Notes: generated by a model not told the origin, from the sequence alone. A DNA stretch of 64,000 nucleotides from Callorhinus ursinus (GCF_003265705.1 NW_020312817.1:31955820-32019819), one strand, 5' to 3'. Shown: positions 23,927-35,488, counted from the first letter of the stretch. Translations and numbers: made by a program.

Positions 23927-24060
23927 GAGAGAGAAGGAAGGAAGGAAGGAAGGAAGGAAGGAAGGAAGGAAGGAAGGAANNNNNNNNNNGAAGGAAGGAA
24001 GGAAGGAAGGAAGGAAGGAAGGAAGGAAGGAAGGAAGGAAGGAAGGAAGAAAAAGAAAAA
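23927..24060 (+). repeat. (GAAG)n microsatellite with 10-N gap
   Basis: Pure GAAG array of about 110 bases, interrupted by Ns at 23980-23989. The true length is unknown. It gives false long KEGR or PSFL reading frames. Confidence 0.97.
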
Positions 24061-24179
24061 AGCATTCATGACACAAAATGAAGAAATGGCAGAAAGTGAA
24101 AATGAAGTTAAGGATTCACTTCAAATGTATGGTTGGTCATTGGCGGAGGGTACCTCAAATGAATTGGGGAAGATTTTAT

Positions 24180-24320
24180 TGAATACATAGAAATACACAT
24201 AAAGGCTAAAAGCAAATATGCCAACATGCTAACAGCTCTCAATTCTGGGAGGTGAGAAAATTTGTATTTTATACTTACCTGTATTTTTTAATTCTTTAAA
24301 ATTTAAAAAATAAAAATAGA
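24180..24320 (+). mobile_element. Old L1 3' end fragment
   Basis: aattctgggaggtgagaaaa then T- and A-rich sequence, similar to old L1 3'UTRs. Weak. Confidence 0.35.
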
Positions 24321-24726
24321 GATGATAGCAGAAGGGGGTACATTGGTAAAAGATTCCTGGAGAAGATGAGTTTTGAGGCAAATATAAAAAACAGACTTTG
24401 GATGGCCTCGGGGGAGAGTTGCCAGAGTGAAAGACTGAGGAGCTTTCTGTTTTGAAACAGACCCTGTTTTCACGACTGCTAACTAGGGATACAAAGATTA
24501 CCTATGTGAAACACCTAGATGCCAATACAGTCACACAGAACTGAAAGTTACATCACTTGTTACTAATAACAGAGAAAGTAAAAAGAAATTATTTCAGGAT
24601 GAATAATTCAGAGTTTTTCACATGACTCAACCTCCAATCACCTCCATTTCTTTATCTTCCTCACTCATCCTCACCCATACCTATACCATTACCATGTCTT
24701 TGATTCCTTTGGAATGCTCTAGAAAT

Positions 24727-24815
24727 GAGGGAGGGAGGGAGGGAGGAGAGAGGGAGATAAGGAAGGAATGGACAAGGAAACAGAGGGAGACAGGGAGAGG
24801 AGAGAGAAGAGAGCT
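24727..24815 (+). repeat. GGGA/GA-rich low-complexity tract
   Basis: Purine-rich run starting with GAGG GAGG GAGG units, imperfect after 24750. Confidence 0.85.
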
Positions 24816-25139
24816 CAGTATATGTGCAGATAACTCACTAATGGGCAAGATTATCATGCATCCTAGAAAAGAAAGAAAAACAAATAAGTCCACAATAGAT
24901 GTTCCACAATATCATCTTAGGAAAATAAGAAGTCTTAGATTTTGAGGGACAAAAACAAAGGTTGCCCTAGAAGGATACATGGCAAGTCTCTCACCCTGTG
25001 ATTAAAATGCACCTGAACATTTTGGGCTCTGTTGGGTTGGCTATTTTTATGAGTATGTGGTTACAACAAAAATCCTCCACCTCATGTTTCTCAATCCTGT
25101 TTATATCAACTCAAGTTCTTGATGTCATTTGTGTGTTAG
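24816..25139. other. Intergenic, nothing recognised
   Basis: No signal seen. 25387-26019 and 26050-26555 are also without recognisable features. Confidence 0.55.
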
Positions 25140-25156
25140 AGTCCTTTTCTTTTTAA

Positions 25157-25369
25157 AAAAAATTGTTTAAAAGATTTTATTTATTTATTTGAGAAGGAGA
25201 GAGCGAGAATGTGTAAGAAAGAATGAGTGGTGGGGGAGGGGCAGAGGCAGAGGGAGAAGCCGACTCCCCGCGGAGCAGGGAGCCTGATGCGGGGCTCGAT
25301 CCCAGGACCCTGGGATCATGACCTGAGCTGAAGCAGACGCTTAACCAACTGAGCCACCCAGGTGCCCCA
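25157..25369 (-). mobile_element. can-SINE
   Basis: Reverse copy. Exact 17-bp TSD AGTCCTTTTCTTTTTAA at 25140-25156 and 25370-25386. Confidence 0.95.
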
Positions 25370-26019
25370 AGTCCTTTTCTTTTTAAGGATAGTTCATTAT
25401 CTTGGTATCTTCGGGTACCGTGTATCAATTAACAGGATAAGCCACAGGACACCTGGCAATAGATGCTGTTAGCACAGCTGCAGAACTCATCTCTGCTATA
25501 AAACTGCATTTAAATTTTGTTTTTTAGAGTTTGAATGAAGTATGATTCCATTATGATGCTACTGAGCACATTTATAATGTGAGCATTCACAAATACTCCC
25601 TCTGTGGTAAAATGGCTCAACTGCCCTTCTTTTCCCCGAAGTGTTGAAGACCAGGATCTGTTGCCTGGTTTAAAGCAACTATAATGTGAGGTCAGAGTCA
25701 GATACTTTAAGTCCTGCAGAACAAAAAGCAGAACACCATATTGACAATTTTCTTTGAGGAAAAAAAATGCATATATTTTCACTCTAATTACTGTATCCTA
25801 ATCCTTAATGAGGTATGTCTTTTCCAGAGAAAATCTAAAAAGAAAGTCTGAAGCAGATAAAATGTTTAAATGAAAGGAGAAAGTGAGAACATTCAAATCA
25901 CTCTGAAATAATGATAAATTATAACAGCTTTCAACAATTACTTAGTTCTTATGAAAAGTATTTACCATGGCAACCACTGCATCAAATTGCTCTTAAATAG
26001 GTCCTGAGCCATACACAAA

Positions 26020-26048
26020 AAAAAAGAAAGAAAGAAAGAAAGAAAAAG
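26020..26048 (+). repeat. (AAAG)n microsatellite
   Basis: Run of about five AAAG units in an A-rich stretch. Confidence 0.8.
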
Positions 26049-26559
26049 GAAAAAAAGGAAGCAAGAGAAAATTTGTCTCCTAGACCCACATTTGCTCAGT
26101 TTATAGCAAGGAGGTAGCCTGCTATAATACATGATAACACAAACATAATACATGTGCATCTTTGTTATACAACACCTCACATATCTCATACATGTGCTCA
26201 TGAGGCCAAATCACTTTAATGAACTTGATCTCCTTCCAGACGTTTCAGAAAGGACTCCCGGACTATTTAAATGTGAAATAAGAGGTCTTCAGCAATCGAT
26301 GTGGAGGGGTCCCTCCTCTCATGGAATTACTGAAATAGTGTTAAATTCTTAGGGTCCCTTCCATATCACAAGGCTCCTTCCACGCTTTGATTTCATATTA
26401 TAAATGAAAATACACAGGAGTTTTAAGGAAATAATCTAATATGGGGACAAAGATATCAGAACAAAGATAGACACACAGTGCAGCACTGTAATAATCAAGA
26501 AATTAGAGCATGTTCTTAGTCTTTTATTCTTATTAGGGCAACATTATTAGGGCAACTCT

Positions 26560-26944
26560 GGAGCCAGACTGCCTTGTTTTAAATCCAGTCTATGTGACTT
26601 CTTTCTTTTTTTATAAAGATTTTATTTATTTATTTGAGAGAGAGAGCTCACCAGGGAGGGGAAGGGCAGAGGGAGAGGGAGAAGCAGACTCCCTGCTGAG
26701 CAGGGAGCCAGACATGGGGCTCGATCCCAGGACCCTGAGATTATGACCCGAGCCAACGGAAGACGCTCAACCGACTGAGCCACCTAGGCACCCCAATGTG
26801 ACCTCTTTTTCTCTCAGTTTCTCATCTGTAAAATTGGGATGACCATAATCCCTATGTATAGGATTATTGTAAGGTTTATTCAAGTCAATACAGGCACAAT
26901 GTATAGCAACTGCAATGTGAGTGTTTGCTATTATTGTCATCTTC
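26560..26944 (+). mobile_element. MIR, split by a SINE
   Basis: Sense MIR: ctggagccagactgccttgt, then after the SINE tcagtttctcatctgtaaaa and tgtgagtgtttgctattatt. Confidence 0.8.
26605..26795 (-). mobile_element. can-SINE inside MIR
   Basis: Reverse copy. Flanking ATGTGAC[T/C]TCTTT on both sides. Confidence 0.93.
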
Positions 26945-27115
26945 ATTATTAGTAAGCACATACTATGTGCCTGGCCACAGGATCCTTTATACACATAGGC
27001 TCATTTCATCATTGCAGGAAACTTACATGATAAATATTATTAGTCTCATTTTGCAAATAAAAAGTCAGAAAAATGACATAATCTGCCAAAATCACCCAAG
27101 AAGTAAATGGTGCAT
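26945..27115 (-). mobile_element. MIR, antisense, adjacent to previous
   Basis: Antisense MIR: gcacatactatgtgcctggc, aggctcatttcatcattgca, tctcattttgcaaataaaaa. Lies head to head with the sense copy at 26560-26944. Confidence 0.75.
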
Positions 27116-27570
27116 AACTAATCATATAAATAATTAAGGACTCTGGGCCAGTTTTTGCCACATTCAGGGTGGAATAGTTGTGAAGAAATATCTGACTTTA
27201 AAATATAGGCTACGTGGTTTACAAAAAAAATCACTTTGGTAGAGGACTAGAGAGTAGTTACTGGCCAGAACATCTGATACTGAAGTACAACCCAAGACCA
27301 CTGGGGGTGCTCACTGGGAGAGACACATGATATTAACAAAGCTATTACAGGCAAAGAAAACATGGAATGTTGTCTTTCTTTATAAACCATATAAAGAATG
27401 TTATTTCTTTATAAACCATACCCAAATCATAAATCACAGGGTCAGGTGCAGCAAATTGCCCCATTACTGTGCAGAACCACAACCTAGCTGCTTCTCAGAT
27501 GCACGGCTCGGCACAGGATGGTCCAGGAAGCCAATAATCATTAATGTGACAACCATTGACTTTCTAGAAG

Positions 27571-27791
27571 AGGGTCAGCAAACTATGACTCGGGGCCAAA
27601 TCTGGCCCACTGTCTATTTTTGCAAGTAAAGTTTTATTGGAAAACAGCCACACCTATGTGTTCATCTATTCTCTGTGGCTGTTTTCGGACTACAACGGCA
27701 GAGATGAGTAGTTGTGAGGAACACCCTAAGGCCCAGCAAACATGAAATATTTACCATCCGGCCTATTACAGAAAACATTTCCCAACCCCGG
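27571..27791 (+). mobile_element. hAT-type non-autonomous DNA transposon (MER-like)
   Basis: About 221 bp beginning AGGGTCAGCAAACTATG and ending cccaaccccggc, a well-known mammalian fossil type (internal taaagttttattggaaaaca and caacggcagagatgagtagt). Flanked by TTCTAGAA on the left and a decayed CTCTAAAG on the right, fitting the 8-bp NTCTAGAN target duplication of hAT elements. No transposase. Confidence 0.7.
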
Positions 27792-27954
27792 CTCTAAAGC
27801 AATGCTGGAAAGGCCAGCCTGTCTATCTATCTATGTTTAAAAGAAGAGAATAATCTGAATTAGAAAGAATTTGATGATTAGGTAGATGATGTTCCTATTT
27901 TGTAAAGAACAGTTCTCAGGCCCAAGGCTTTGTGACACTCACATGTGTTTTATA

Positions 27955-28130
27955 AGGAAAGAGCTGGGGTGGAAACCATGAGCTCTGTCTTGAATAGGAT
28001 AAGCCTATGGTGGCAGTGGCCCCTCCAAGCTTCTAGTTGGAATACTTATTAGGCAGATGAAGATAGAAGTCTGATGCCTGGGAGACAGGAAAAGACTGGA
28101 GGTGTCAATTTGGAAGTCATCAGTCCAAAG
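27955..28130 (+). mobile_element. Ancient repeat, possibly same family as 34540-35570
   Basis: gaggtgtcaatttggaagtc and cagtccaaaggtgttctttt resemble a later part of the same old family. Weak. Confidence 0.3.
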
Positions 28131-28159
28131 GTGTTCTTTTGAGTTCATAAAGATTTAGA

Positions 28160-28480
28160 AAGCATGTGAAAAAAATATGACCCAGCATGTCACTACCACT
28201 TCAGGTACAAATATTAGAGAAGCCCTCACAAGATGATATGTGTGTACACAAATGCACACAGCAAGATTGTTTTGCTGTGGTTGTGAAAATTTGAAAACAA
28301 ACTCAGGGATAAATGAATTGAACATACAATTCATGCTAAACTGCATAGCAGTAGCGAAACAGAATAACCTGAATTACATGTAACAACATGAACTAATCTC
28401 ACGAATATAAAGTTGAGTAAAAAGTCAGGTTGAAGACTACTTAAAATATATAGCACGAACCGAGGTACACCAAATATACA
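28160..28480 (+). mobile_element. Old L1/HAL1-type fragment
   Basis: Diverged LINE 3' region (gcacacagcaagattgtttt, tttgaaaacaaactcaggg, then a tail like gagtaaaaagtcaggttg). Confidence 0.45.
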
Positions 28481-28972
28481 CTTTGGCAGAGGGCCAATAG
28501 GTTAAAAATCAATATTTAGTTGAAGACAAAGATAAATGTCAACATCTAAGAATGGCTTCTGGGGCACAAGAATGAATCTTAAATTATTGTTATTTTATTA
28601 ATTTTAGTAGCAATTACATCCTAGTACATAAACAATCATTTCTTTAGCATGGTCAGGTGCTATTTTGTTCCTGCAGACACTGTTCTACTACAAGTGATGT
28701 TAAATAGACACATTTTCACCTGAGCTCAGAACAGCAAAGCTATTCTGAGATCATCTAATTTTTCTCTAATACTTTTTCTTCATATATCTTATATTTGTTA
28801 TGATGCCTGAATCAAAAATGATTTATTATAAATATTGTGCATGATTTTGGAGTTTTCCCTCTTGGTGAAATTTTGAGATGGCAAAATTGACATCCTAAAT
28901 GTATCCTCATACAAAAAATTATTCCCAGTGACACTTTTTCTTAACCAATTCATGATCTAAATGGAATTTTAA

Positions 28973-29204
28973 GGGGCGCCTGGGTGGCTCAGTTGGTTAA
29001 GCGTCTGCTTCAGCTCAGGTCATGATCCTGGGGTCTCAGGTCATGATCCCAGGGTCCTGGGATCAAGCCCTGAATCGGGCTCCCTGCTTAGCGGGAAGCC
29101 TGCTTCTCCCTCTCCCTCTGCAGCTCCTCCTGCTCGTGCTCGCTCTCGCTAGCTCACTCTCTCTTAAATAAATAAATAAATATCTTTAAAAAAATGTTTT
29201 TTTC
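28973..29204 (+). mobile_element. can-SINE with internal duplication
   Basis: Sense copy. TSD AATGGAATTTTAA at 28960-28972 and 29205-29217. The segment CAGGTCATGATCC...GGGT occurs twice in a row (about 29017-29055), lengthening the element. Confidence 0.95.
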
Positions 29205-29230
29205 AATGGAATTTTAAAACTAAAAATTAG

Positions 29231-29411
29231 GGGCACCTGGGTGGCTCAGTTGGTTAAGCATCCAACTCCTGATTTTGGGTCAGGTCATGCTCTCAGTCAG
29301 GGTTGTGGGATTGAGCCCTGCATTGAGCTCCATGCTGGGCATGGAGCCTGCTTGGGATTCTCTCTCTTCCTCTCCTTCCTCCCTTCCCACACTCAAAAAA
29401 AAAAAAAAAAC
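29231..29411 (+). mobile_element. can-SINE, older type
   Basis: Sense copy 26 bp after the previous one. TSD CTAAAAATTAG at 29220-29230 and 29412-29422. Confidence 0.93.
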
Positions 29412-29435
29412 CTAAAAATTAGAGTTCTTCTTTAT

Positions 29436-29640
29436 TCTTTTTTTAAAGCATTTATTTATTTATTTGTTTGAGAGGGAGAGAGCAAGCGGCGGCAGGGACA
29501 GAGAGGGAGGGGGAAGGACAAGCAGACACCATGCTAAGCGTGGAGCCCAACACAGGGCTCGATCCCACGACCCTGCGATGATAACCTGAGCCAAAACCAA
29601 GAGTTGGTTGCCCAACTGAGTGAGCCACCCAGGCTCCCCA
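29436..29640 (-). mobile_element. can-SINE, older type
   Basis: Reverse copy 25 bp from the previous sense copy, forming an inverted pair. Contains gcaagcggcggcagggacag. Confidence 0.92.
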
Positions 29641-30248
29641 AAATTATTTTATTTAATGTTTTAGATTCTAGTATATAAAAAGTTGGACAATTATTAAAAT
29701 TAGGATATAACTTAATCTCTATTATTCCGACTTGTATTTTTATTTTTATAAGGATTTCCCTTTATTGACATGATAAAAATCTATTTTTCTTCCTAAAACT
29801 GTCTAGCAAATGTACTGAATATTTGCATTATTTCCCTATTTAGCTGTTGAAAGGTTCTCTCTTTTTTACAGCTTTGACAATCGTCAATTATTGCAGCATA
29901 TTCTTCTTGCAATAATAAATACATACTTTTACTTCAACAACTGGTAGAATTTCAACATACAAAAATATACAGAGGTTTTTCACTCCAAGTTATATCTAAG
30001 TGTTAACCTATATTTGAAATGAATTTTTAGATATTAACAATAAATCCAAATAACATCTTGTTTGAGTAACTTAGAGGACAGCACCGATTAGCTCTAATGT
30101 TGCCTATGAGATCACATGACCTGTGATCACGCCTTGAGCCCTGAACTGAGCACCAAAAATGATCCTTCAGTAGGTATTCAGCTATTTGGACTTTCCAAAG
30201 CCAAAACTGACGCTGGAATTGTAGTGCCTCCTTCATCTTGAAAAGCTT
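29641..30248. other. Intergenic, nothing recognised
   Basis: AT-rich, no gene. 28490-28959 upstream is similar. Confidence 0.55.
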
Positions 30249-30257
30249 AAAATATGC

Positions 30258-30445
30258 GGGGGGCGCCTGGGTGGCTCTGCCTTTGTCTCAGGTTCTGATC
30301 CCAGAGTCCCAGGATTGAGGCCCATGTTGGGGCTCCCTGCTCAGCGGGGAGTCTGCTTCTCCCTCTCCCGGCTCTGCCCCTCCCCCGGCTCCTTCTCTCT
30401 CTCTCTCTCTCAGATAAATAAATAAAATCTTTAAAAAAATAAAAT
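30258..30445 (+). mobile_element. can-SINE, head deletion
   Basis: Sense copy in which gggtggctctgcctttgtct lacks the GTTAAGCG part of the head. TSD AAAATATGC at 30249-30257 and 30446-30454. Confidence 0.93.
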
Positions 30446-30479
30446 AAAATATGCAGACAAACCTGATTTTGTTTAGGGT

Positions 30480-30860
30480 ATTAAGAAATAAAATTCAACT
30501 GAGTAGACTTTATAAAGATCTTACTGACTTTATTTAATGATTCATGAATTGGGCAGCATCCAGTTTAGCAGATAGAAGGTAACTCTGAGGAGCTGTACAG
30601 AATAAAGGATTTTATAGGCAGAAGGGAGGGGGGAACAAGGAGGTTGTACTAGGCAAATAGGCAGACTGGTTATTGCAAGGTTACTTTTCTTTAGGGGATG
30701 GTAGGGATCTATCGGGCAGATTACCTAATAGCGCTGATCAGGTGATGGGTTTAAGATTCCATTCCTGGGAGAGCCAAAACTGTCATGGTCTCAATTTGGT
30801 AATGTGGAGCTTAGCACAAAGGTCCTTTTGTCTTGCTTTAAACGAATATTACATGGACAT
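30480..30860 (-). mobile_element. Possible LTR, antisense
   Basis: Read on the minus strand, about 30510-30560 contains an AATAAA signal region and LTR-like texture. No TSD or family match could be confirmed by eye. Confidence 0.25.
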
Positions 30861-32160
30861 GTGTCACAATGATAAAGGCATATCCGAGAGTGAAAACCCA
30901 AGTCAGGCACAAATTCGGCTCTTCTGTAGGGAAAGATGGGGAAATGCGCTTGGGAAAAGATACATAGAAGGGCCAATTTTATTTGTAACATTTTATTTCT
31001 TAAGCAAAGATTTGAAACTTCAGTACTTATTATATTACTCTCTACCTCTTTTCACATGCCTCAAAAATTTAATAACAAAAGAATAAGAAAAAATAGCAGC
31101 AAATAAAAAACTGTAGTAAGAATGCCCATGCAGTTCTGGAAACCGGAAACATTTTTCATTTACGAACTTTTTAAATTGGAAAAAAAAATCTAAAATAGGG
31201 ATTTATCTTTTCTTCGTAGTATTATTGGTTTTTAAAGTACCCACTCAGCAGTTGATGCATTTTTTTTTTAAGATTTTATTTATTTATTTGACAGAGAGAG
31301 ACACAGCGAGAGCAGGAACACAAGCAGGGGGAGTGGGAGAGGGAGAAGCAGGCTTCCCGCTGAGCAGGGAGCCCGATGTGGGGCTCGATCCCAGGAGCCC
31401 GGGATCATGACCTGAGCCGAAGGCAGACGCTTAATGACTGAGCACCAGGCGCCCCAGTTGATGCATTTAAATCTCAGTAAACAAGATAAAAATAAGCATA
31501 AAGTTAATGTACCCTATACCATTTTTAATGGACATCTTTCTGCCATAGTGATAGTAATTAAAGGAAAAAGAAAAAAAATAGCTCATAGGAAAATAAACTC
31601 GGTAGTTTGACTGGGTTTGAAACCAACTGAACAACATTCAAATCTGCGGTCTTCAGGGGGTAAGAGCTCTACTTTAAGTGGTATATAACCCCATCTCAAA
31701 AAGCTGGCTCATGGAAACGTTCCCCCCAACTTCTGTTTGGGCACAGTTTTTCTATTTTCAGTATTACCTGGCACAAATGTTCTGGTTTTCTTCACTGATC
31801 CCCAAACCTTTGATCAGAAAGCGGTGGCCCTGGATGCTCCTTGGTGATGGTAGTTTGCCCGCGCTAATTACCTGCCTCATTTCCTGTTTTCTCTCTCATC
31901 TAGATACAACAGGTACCCGGCAGAGCAGGATATGACAGTTAGAGGGAATGCTGCAAACAAGAATGAAAGCAATTACTCTGAGTCTTTGGTGCATTTGCTC
32001 TTTTTCATTTCAGTAGCTAAGTGATAGTATCTCTTGCATGTAAAGTGGGACAGGCTACACCCATTTAAGGAGAGAAAAGGCACCTGCCTCCAGTTATCAC
32101 TACCAATTAGCAGCTTGTTTGGCTTCCTCAGGCCTTGCGGGGGAAGGGGGTGGTGTTTTG
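30861..32160. other. Intergenic, only a SINE
   Basis: Apart from the SINE at 31264-31455, nothing recognised. 32355-33219 is also plain. Confidence 0.55.
31264..31455 (-). mobile_element. can-SINE, young type
   Basis: Reverse copy ending gagcaccaggcgcccc (CAC lost from GCCACC). TSD AGTTGATGCATTT on both sides. Confidence 0.94.
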
Positions 32161-32171
32161 TTTTGTTGTTG

Positions 32172-32354
32172 TTTTTTTTAAGATTTTATTTATTTATTTG
32201 AGAGAGAGAGAATGAGAGATAGAGAGCATGAGAGGGGGGAGGGTCAGAGGGAGAAGCAGACTCCCTGCTGAGCAGGGAGCCCGATGCCCGGGACTCTAGG
32301 ATCATGACCTGAGCGGAAGGCAGTCGCTCAACCATCTGAGCCACCCAGGCGCCC
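32172..32354 (-). mobile_element. can-SINE, GACCCTC subtype
   Basis: Reverse copy with gggagggtcagagggagaag and a small deletion at gatgcccgggactc. Flanked by TGTTTTGTTTTGTT. Confidence 0.94.
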
Positions 32355-33219
32355 TGTTTTGTTTTGTTTTAATGAAAGCCTTCCTTCTAGGGAGTTTTTG
32401 AATTCAAATTCTGACTCTGTAACTTTGTATCTACTTTGTCTGTCTCACTTGCTTTAAGAAAGGTTGGAATAGACAACAGACAAGATTTAGCAAACAGCAT
32501 GATTCTTTTGGACCAAATGAGGAAAGAGATGAGGGGCTTAGAAATTCTTTCACTGAGTGAGATAATGAATCATTTCCTTCACAAAAAAAACCTCTACCAG
32601 GGCAGATGAATTGCCTTTCGTGATACATTTAAATCTAAGTCCCTGCCCTGAAACTCATTTTTATTAATGCTTTCTACTGACTTTCTAGCAGAAAAATCGC
32701 CCTTTTAAACATTTGTTCTCAGAGGGTAAAATAATGGTTGCCTGGTCCTGGGGGACTGGGGGTAAAGATGAGAGTGACTTGCTATGGGGAAGGGGCTTAC
32801 TTACTGGGATAATGAAAATGTTCCACACTTAGATTCGGGAGATGGCTGCACAAGTGTGGATAGACACTATACGGACCTGGGATTTTTCCACCATGCTCTC
32901 TCCCCTCTTCCCAGCAGGGTCCTTCTTTGTAATTGATCTCATGAATAATCTAACCCAATAGAGCCCCATGAGAGACACTGGGGATTAGCAACCCCAAAGC
33001 CATTCACAGAGTCCTCTTCTGCCTTTTTCTACTATAGAGGCTGGAAAGCAAATACCTGATTTTCCATATTTGCTGTGAGGAGCGGCCAAAGGGATAGATA
33101 AAACTGGCAGAGCTTTTGTCCCTGTTGCCTTCCCCCTTCTTCCTGCCTAGAGGGCAAACATGAGGTGCCAACAGCCTGTTGGGGACATGAAGTGACAAGC
33201 ATGAAGATAAAAGCCCATC

Positions 33220-33425
33220 AGCTAAGAAAGGCAGAGCAGAAAAATTTGAAAGAGCCTTGGTTCTCATCAGCATTTCTAGCAGCTGTCCCCATGCTGGATT
33301 GCTCAGTTCTGGACTTCTTGTCTTGTAAGAAAAAGAAAACTCTTTTGTGTTAACCTACTGCTGCTTGTTATTGCAAACAGATATCCTGTTATTTGCAACC
33401 AAAAGCACTCCTAACCAGCCAGTTA
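33220..33425 (+). mobile_element. LTR-like 3' end, same type as 8380-8470
   Basis: Ends with atttgcaaccaaaagcactc, like the tail of the family suggested at 8380-8470. Diverged; family not assigned. Confidence 0.35.
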
Positions 33426-33440
33426 TGAGACTTGCCTATT

Positions 33441-33650
33441 TATTCATTCATTCATTCACTTATTTTTAAAGATTTTATTTATTTTAGAGAGAGAACAAGC
33501 AAGCGCAAGCATGAGCAAGGGGAGGGGCAGAGGGACAAGCAGGCTCCCCGCTAAGCAGGGAGCCCAACATGGGGCTGGATCCCAGGACCCCAGGATCATG
33601 ACCTGAGCCGAAGCCAGAGGCTTAACCAACTGAGCCACCCAGGTGCCCCA
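33441..33650 (-). mobile_element. can-SINE
   Basis: Reverse copy. Exact TSD GAGACTTGCCTATT at 33427-33440 and 33651-33664. A TTCA simple run lies in its tail. Confidence 0.95.
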
Positions 33651-33832
33651 GAGACTTGCCTATTCAAAAATTACTTAAATATGTTTCAAAGTGGTTCTAT
33701 TTTAATGGCCAGGGGCTGCTTCTTGTGCACAGAGGACACCATTCATAGTTGGGGTTCGAGTTATTTTATATTTAGTGAAGAATCATATTTTGCTTAAACC
33801 TTAAAGTTTAATTTAAAATATTTTATCTTCCT

Positions 33833-34143
33833 GTAGTATACATACACAACAGAATATTATGCAGCCATCAAAAAATTGAAATCTTGCCATTTGCAACAAC
33901 GTGGATGGAACTAGAGGGTATTATGCTAAGCAAAATAGGTCAATCAGAGAAAGACAATTATCATATGATGTCACTGATACGTGGAATTTGAGAAACAAGG
34001 CAGAGGGGCGCCTGGGTGGCTCAGTTGGTTAAGCGACTGCCTTCGGCTCAGGTCATGATCCTGGAGTGCCAGGATCGAGTCCCACATCGGGCTACCTGCT
34101 CAGCGGGGAGTCTGCTTCTCCCTCTGACCCTCCCCCCTCTCAA

Positions 34144-34178
<35 letters not shown>

Positions 34179-34464
34179 ATAAATAAAATAAAATCTTTTA
34201 AAAAAAGAGAGAGAAACAAGGCAGAGGATCATAGGGGAAGGGAGGGAAAAATGAAACAAGACAAAACCAGAGGGGGAGACAAACCATAAGAGACTCTTAA
34301 TCTCAGGAAACAAACTGAGGGTTGCTGGAGTGGTGGGGGGTGGGAGGGATGGGGGCTGGGTGATGGACATTGGGGAGGGTATGTGCTATGGTGAGCATGT
34401 GAATTGTGTAAGACTGATGAATCACAGATCTGTACCTCTGAAACAGGTAATACATTATATGTTA
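33833..34464 (+). mobile_element. Carnivore L1, 3' end, with SINE inside
   Basis: Short 5'-truncated L1: the very end of ORF2 (cagaatattatgcagccatc), then the G-rich 3'UTR and AATAAA tail. A perfect 19-bp TSD TAAAATATTTTATCTTCCT is at 33814-33832 and 34465-34483. The SINE at 34007-34210 splits it. The intact TSD indicates a fairly recent insertion. Confidence 0.9.
34007..34210 (+). mobile_element. can-SINE, GACCCTC subtype, inside L1
   Basis: Sense copy with (TC)n run. Exact 17-bp TSD GAGAAACAAGGCAGAGG at 33990-34006 and 34211-34227. Confidence 0.96.
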
Positions 34465-34592
34465 ATAAAATATTTTATCTTCCTTATAGATCTAATAAGG
34501 GAAGTGCCACACTAGAGATCTGGGCACAGATGAAGAAAAAGCATGTTTCACAGAGAAGCATTTGAGCTAGGCCCTAAAAAATGGAGAAAAAA

Positions 34593-34789
34593 GGGGCGCC
34601 TGGGTGGCTCAGTCGTTAGGCGTCTGCCTTCAGCTCAGGTCATGATCCCAGGGTCCTGGGATCGAGCCCCGCATCGGGCTCCCTGTTCTGTGGGAGGCCC
34701 GCTTCTCCCTCTGCCTCTCCCTCTGCTTGTGTTCCCTCTCTCACTGTCTCTCTCTCTGTCAAATAAATAAATAAAATCTTTAAAAAAAG
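34593..34789 (+). mobile_element. can-SINE, young type
   Basis: Sense copy. Exact TSD AATGGAGAAAAAA at 34580-34592 and 34790-34802. Confidence 0.96.
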
Positions 34790-34961
34790 AATGGAGAAAA
34801 AAGAGAGTTCCAGACCGAAAGAATGTATAAGCTCAGAGGCACGAAAGAGCATGATATGCTAGATGGGTGTGTGAGGCTGCAGAAGGAGAGATGATGTTAG
34901 AAAGCAAACTGAGGCCGAATCCTTTCAAGTCTTGTGTACCAGACTAAGTTGCTAAAACTTT

Positions 34962-35188
34962 CTTTTTTTTAGACAAGAGTGAAGCACTTATTTTTTTTTA
35001 AGATTTTTTATTTATTTATTTGACAGAGAGAGACACAGCGAGAGAGGGAACACAAGCAGGGGGAGTGGGGGAGGGAGAAGCAGGCTTCCCGCGGAGCAGG
35101 GAGCCCGACATGGCGCTCGATCCCAGGACCGTGGGATCACGACCTGAGCCGAAGGCAGACGCCTAACAACTGAGCCACCCAGGCTCCC
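34962..35188 (-). mobile_element. can-SINE with apparent 3' transduction
   Basis: Reverse young copy. TSD CTAAGTTGCT[A/T]AAACTTT at 34944-34961 and 35189-35206. Between the left TSD and the SINE tail are a T8 tract, 20 bp of non-SINE sequence (34971-34990) and then the SINE's own T-tract, as expected for read-through transcription and a second polyA. Confidence 0.9.
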
Positions 35189-35280
35189 CTAAGTTGCTTA
35201 AACTTTATCCTACAGAAAATAGAAGCTCTTAAGAGGTTTTGAAGGAAGGGAGTGACATGATCATATGATGTTTTAGACAG

Positions 35281-35488
35281 TGGGGTACCTGGGTGGCTCA
35301 GTCAGTTGAGCATCTGACTCTTGATTTCGGCTCAGGTCATGATCTCAGGGTCCTGGGATGGAGCCCCTTGTTGGGCTTCGTTTAGGATTCTCTCTCTCCC
35401 CCTCTGCCCCTCTTTCCTCTCCCACCGCCCCATAGCTCATGCTCTCTTTCTCTCTCTCTAAAATAAGTTAATAAAATCTTTTAAAAAG
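35281..35488 (+). mobile_element. can-SINE, older type
   Basis: Sense copy (ctgggtggctcagtcagttg) with tail aataaaatcttttaaaaag. Confidence 0.92.

Noticed and set aside
23790..24190. Long open frames with KEGR, PSFL repeats
   Set aside because: Produced by the GAAG microsatellite on both strands; not genes.
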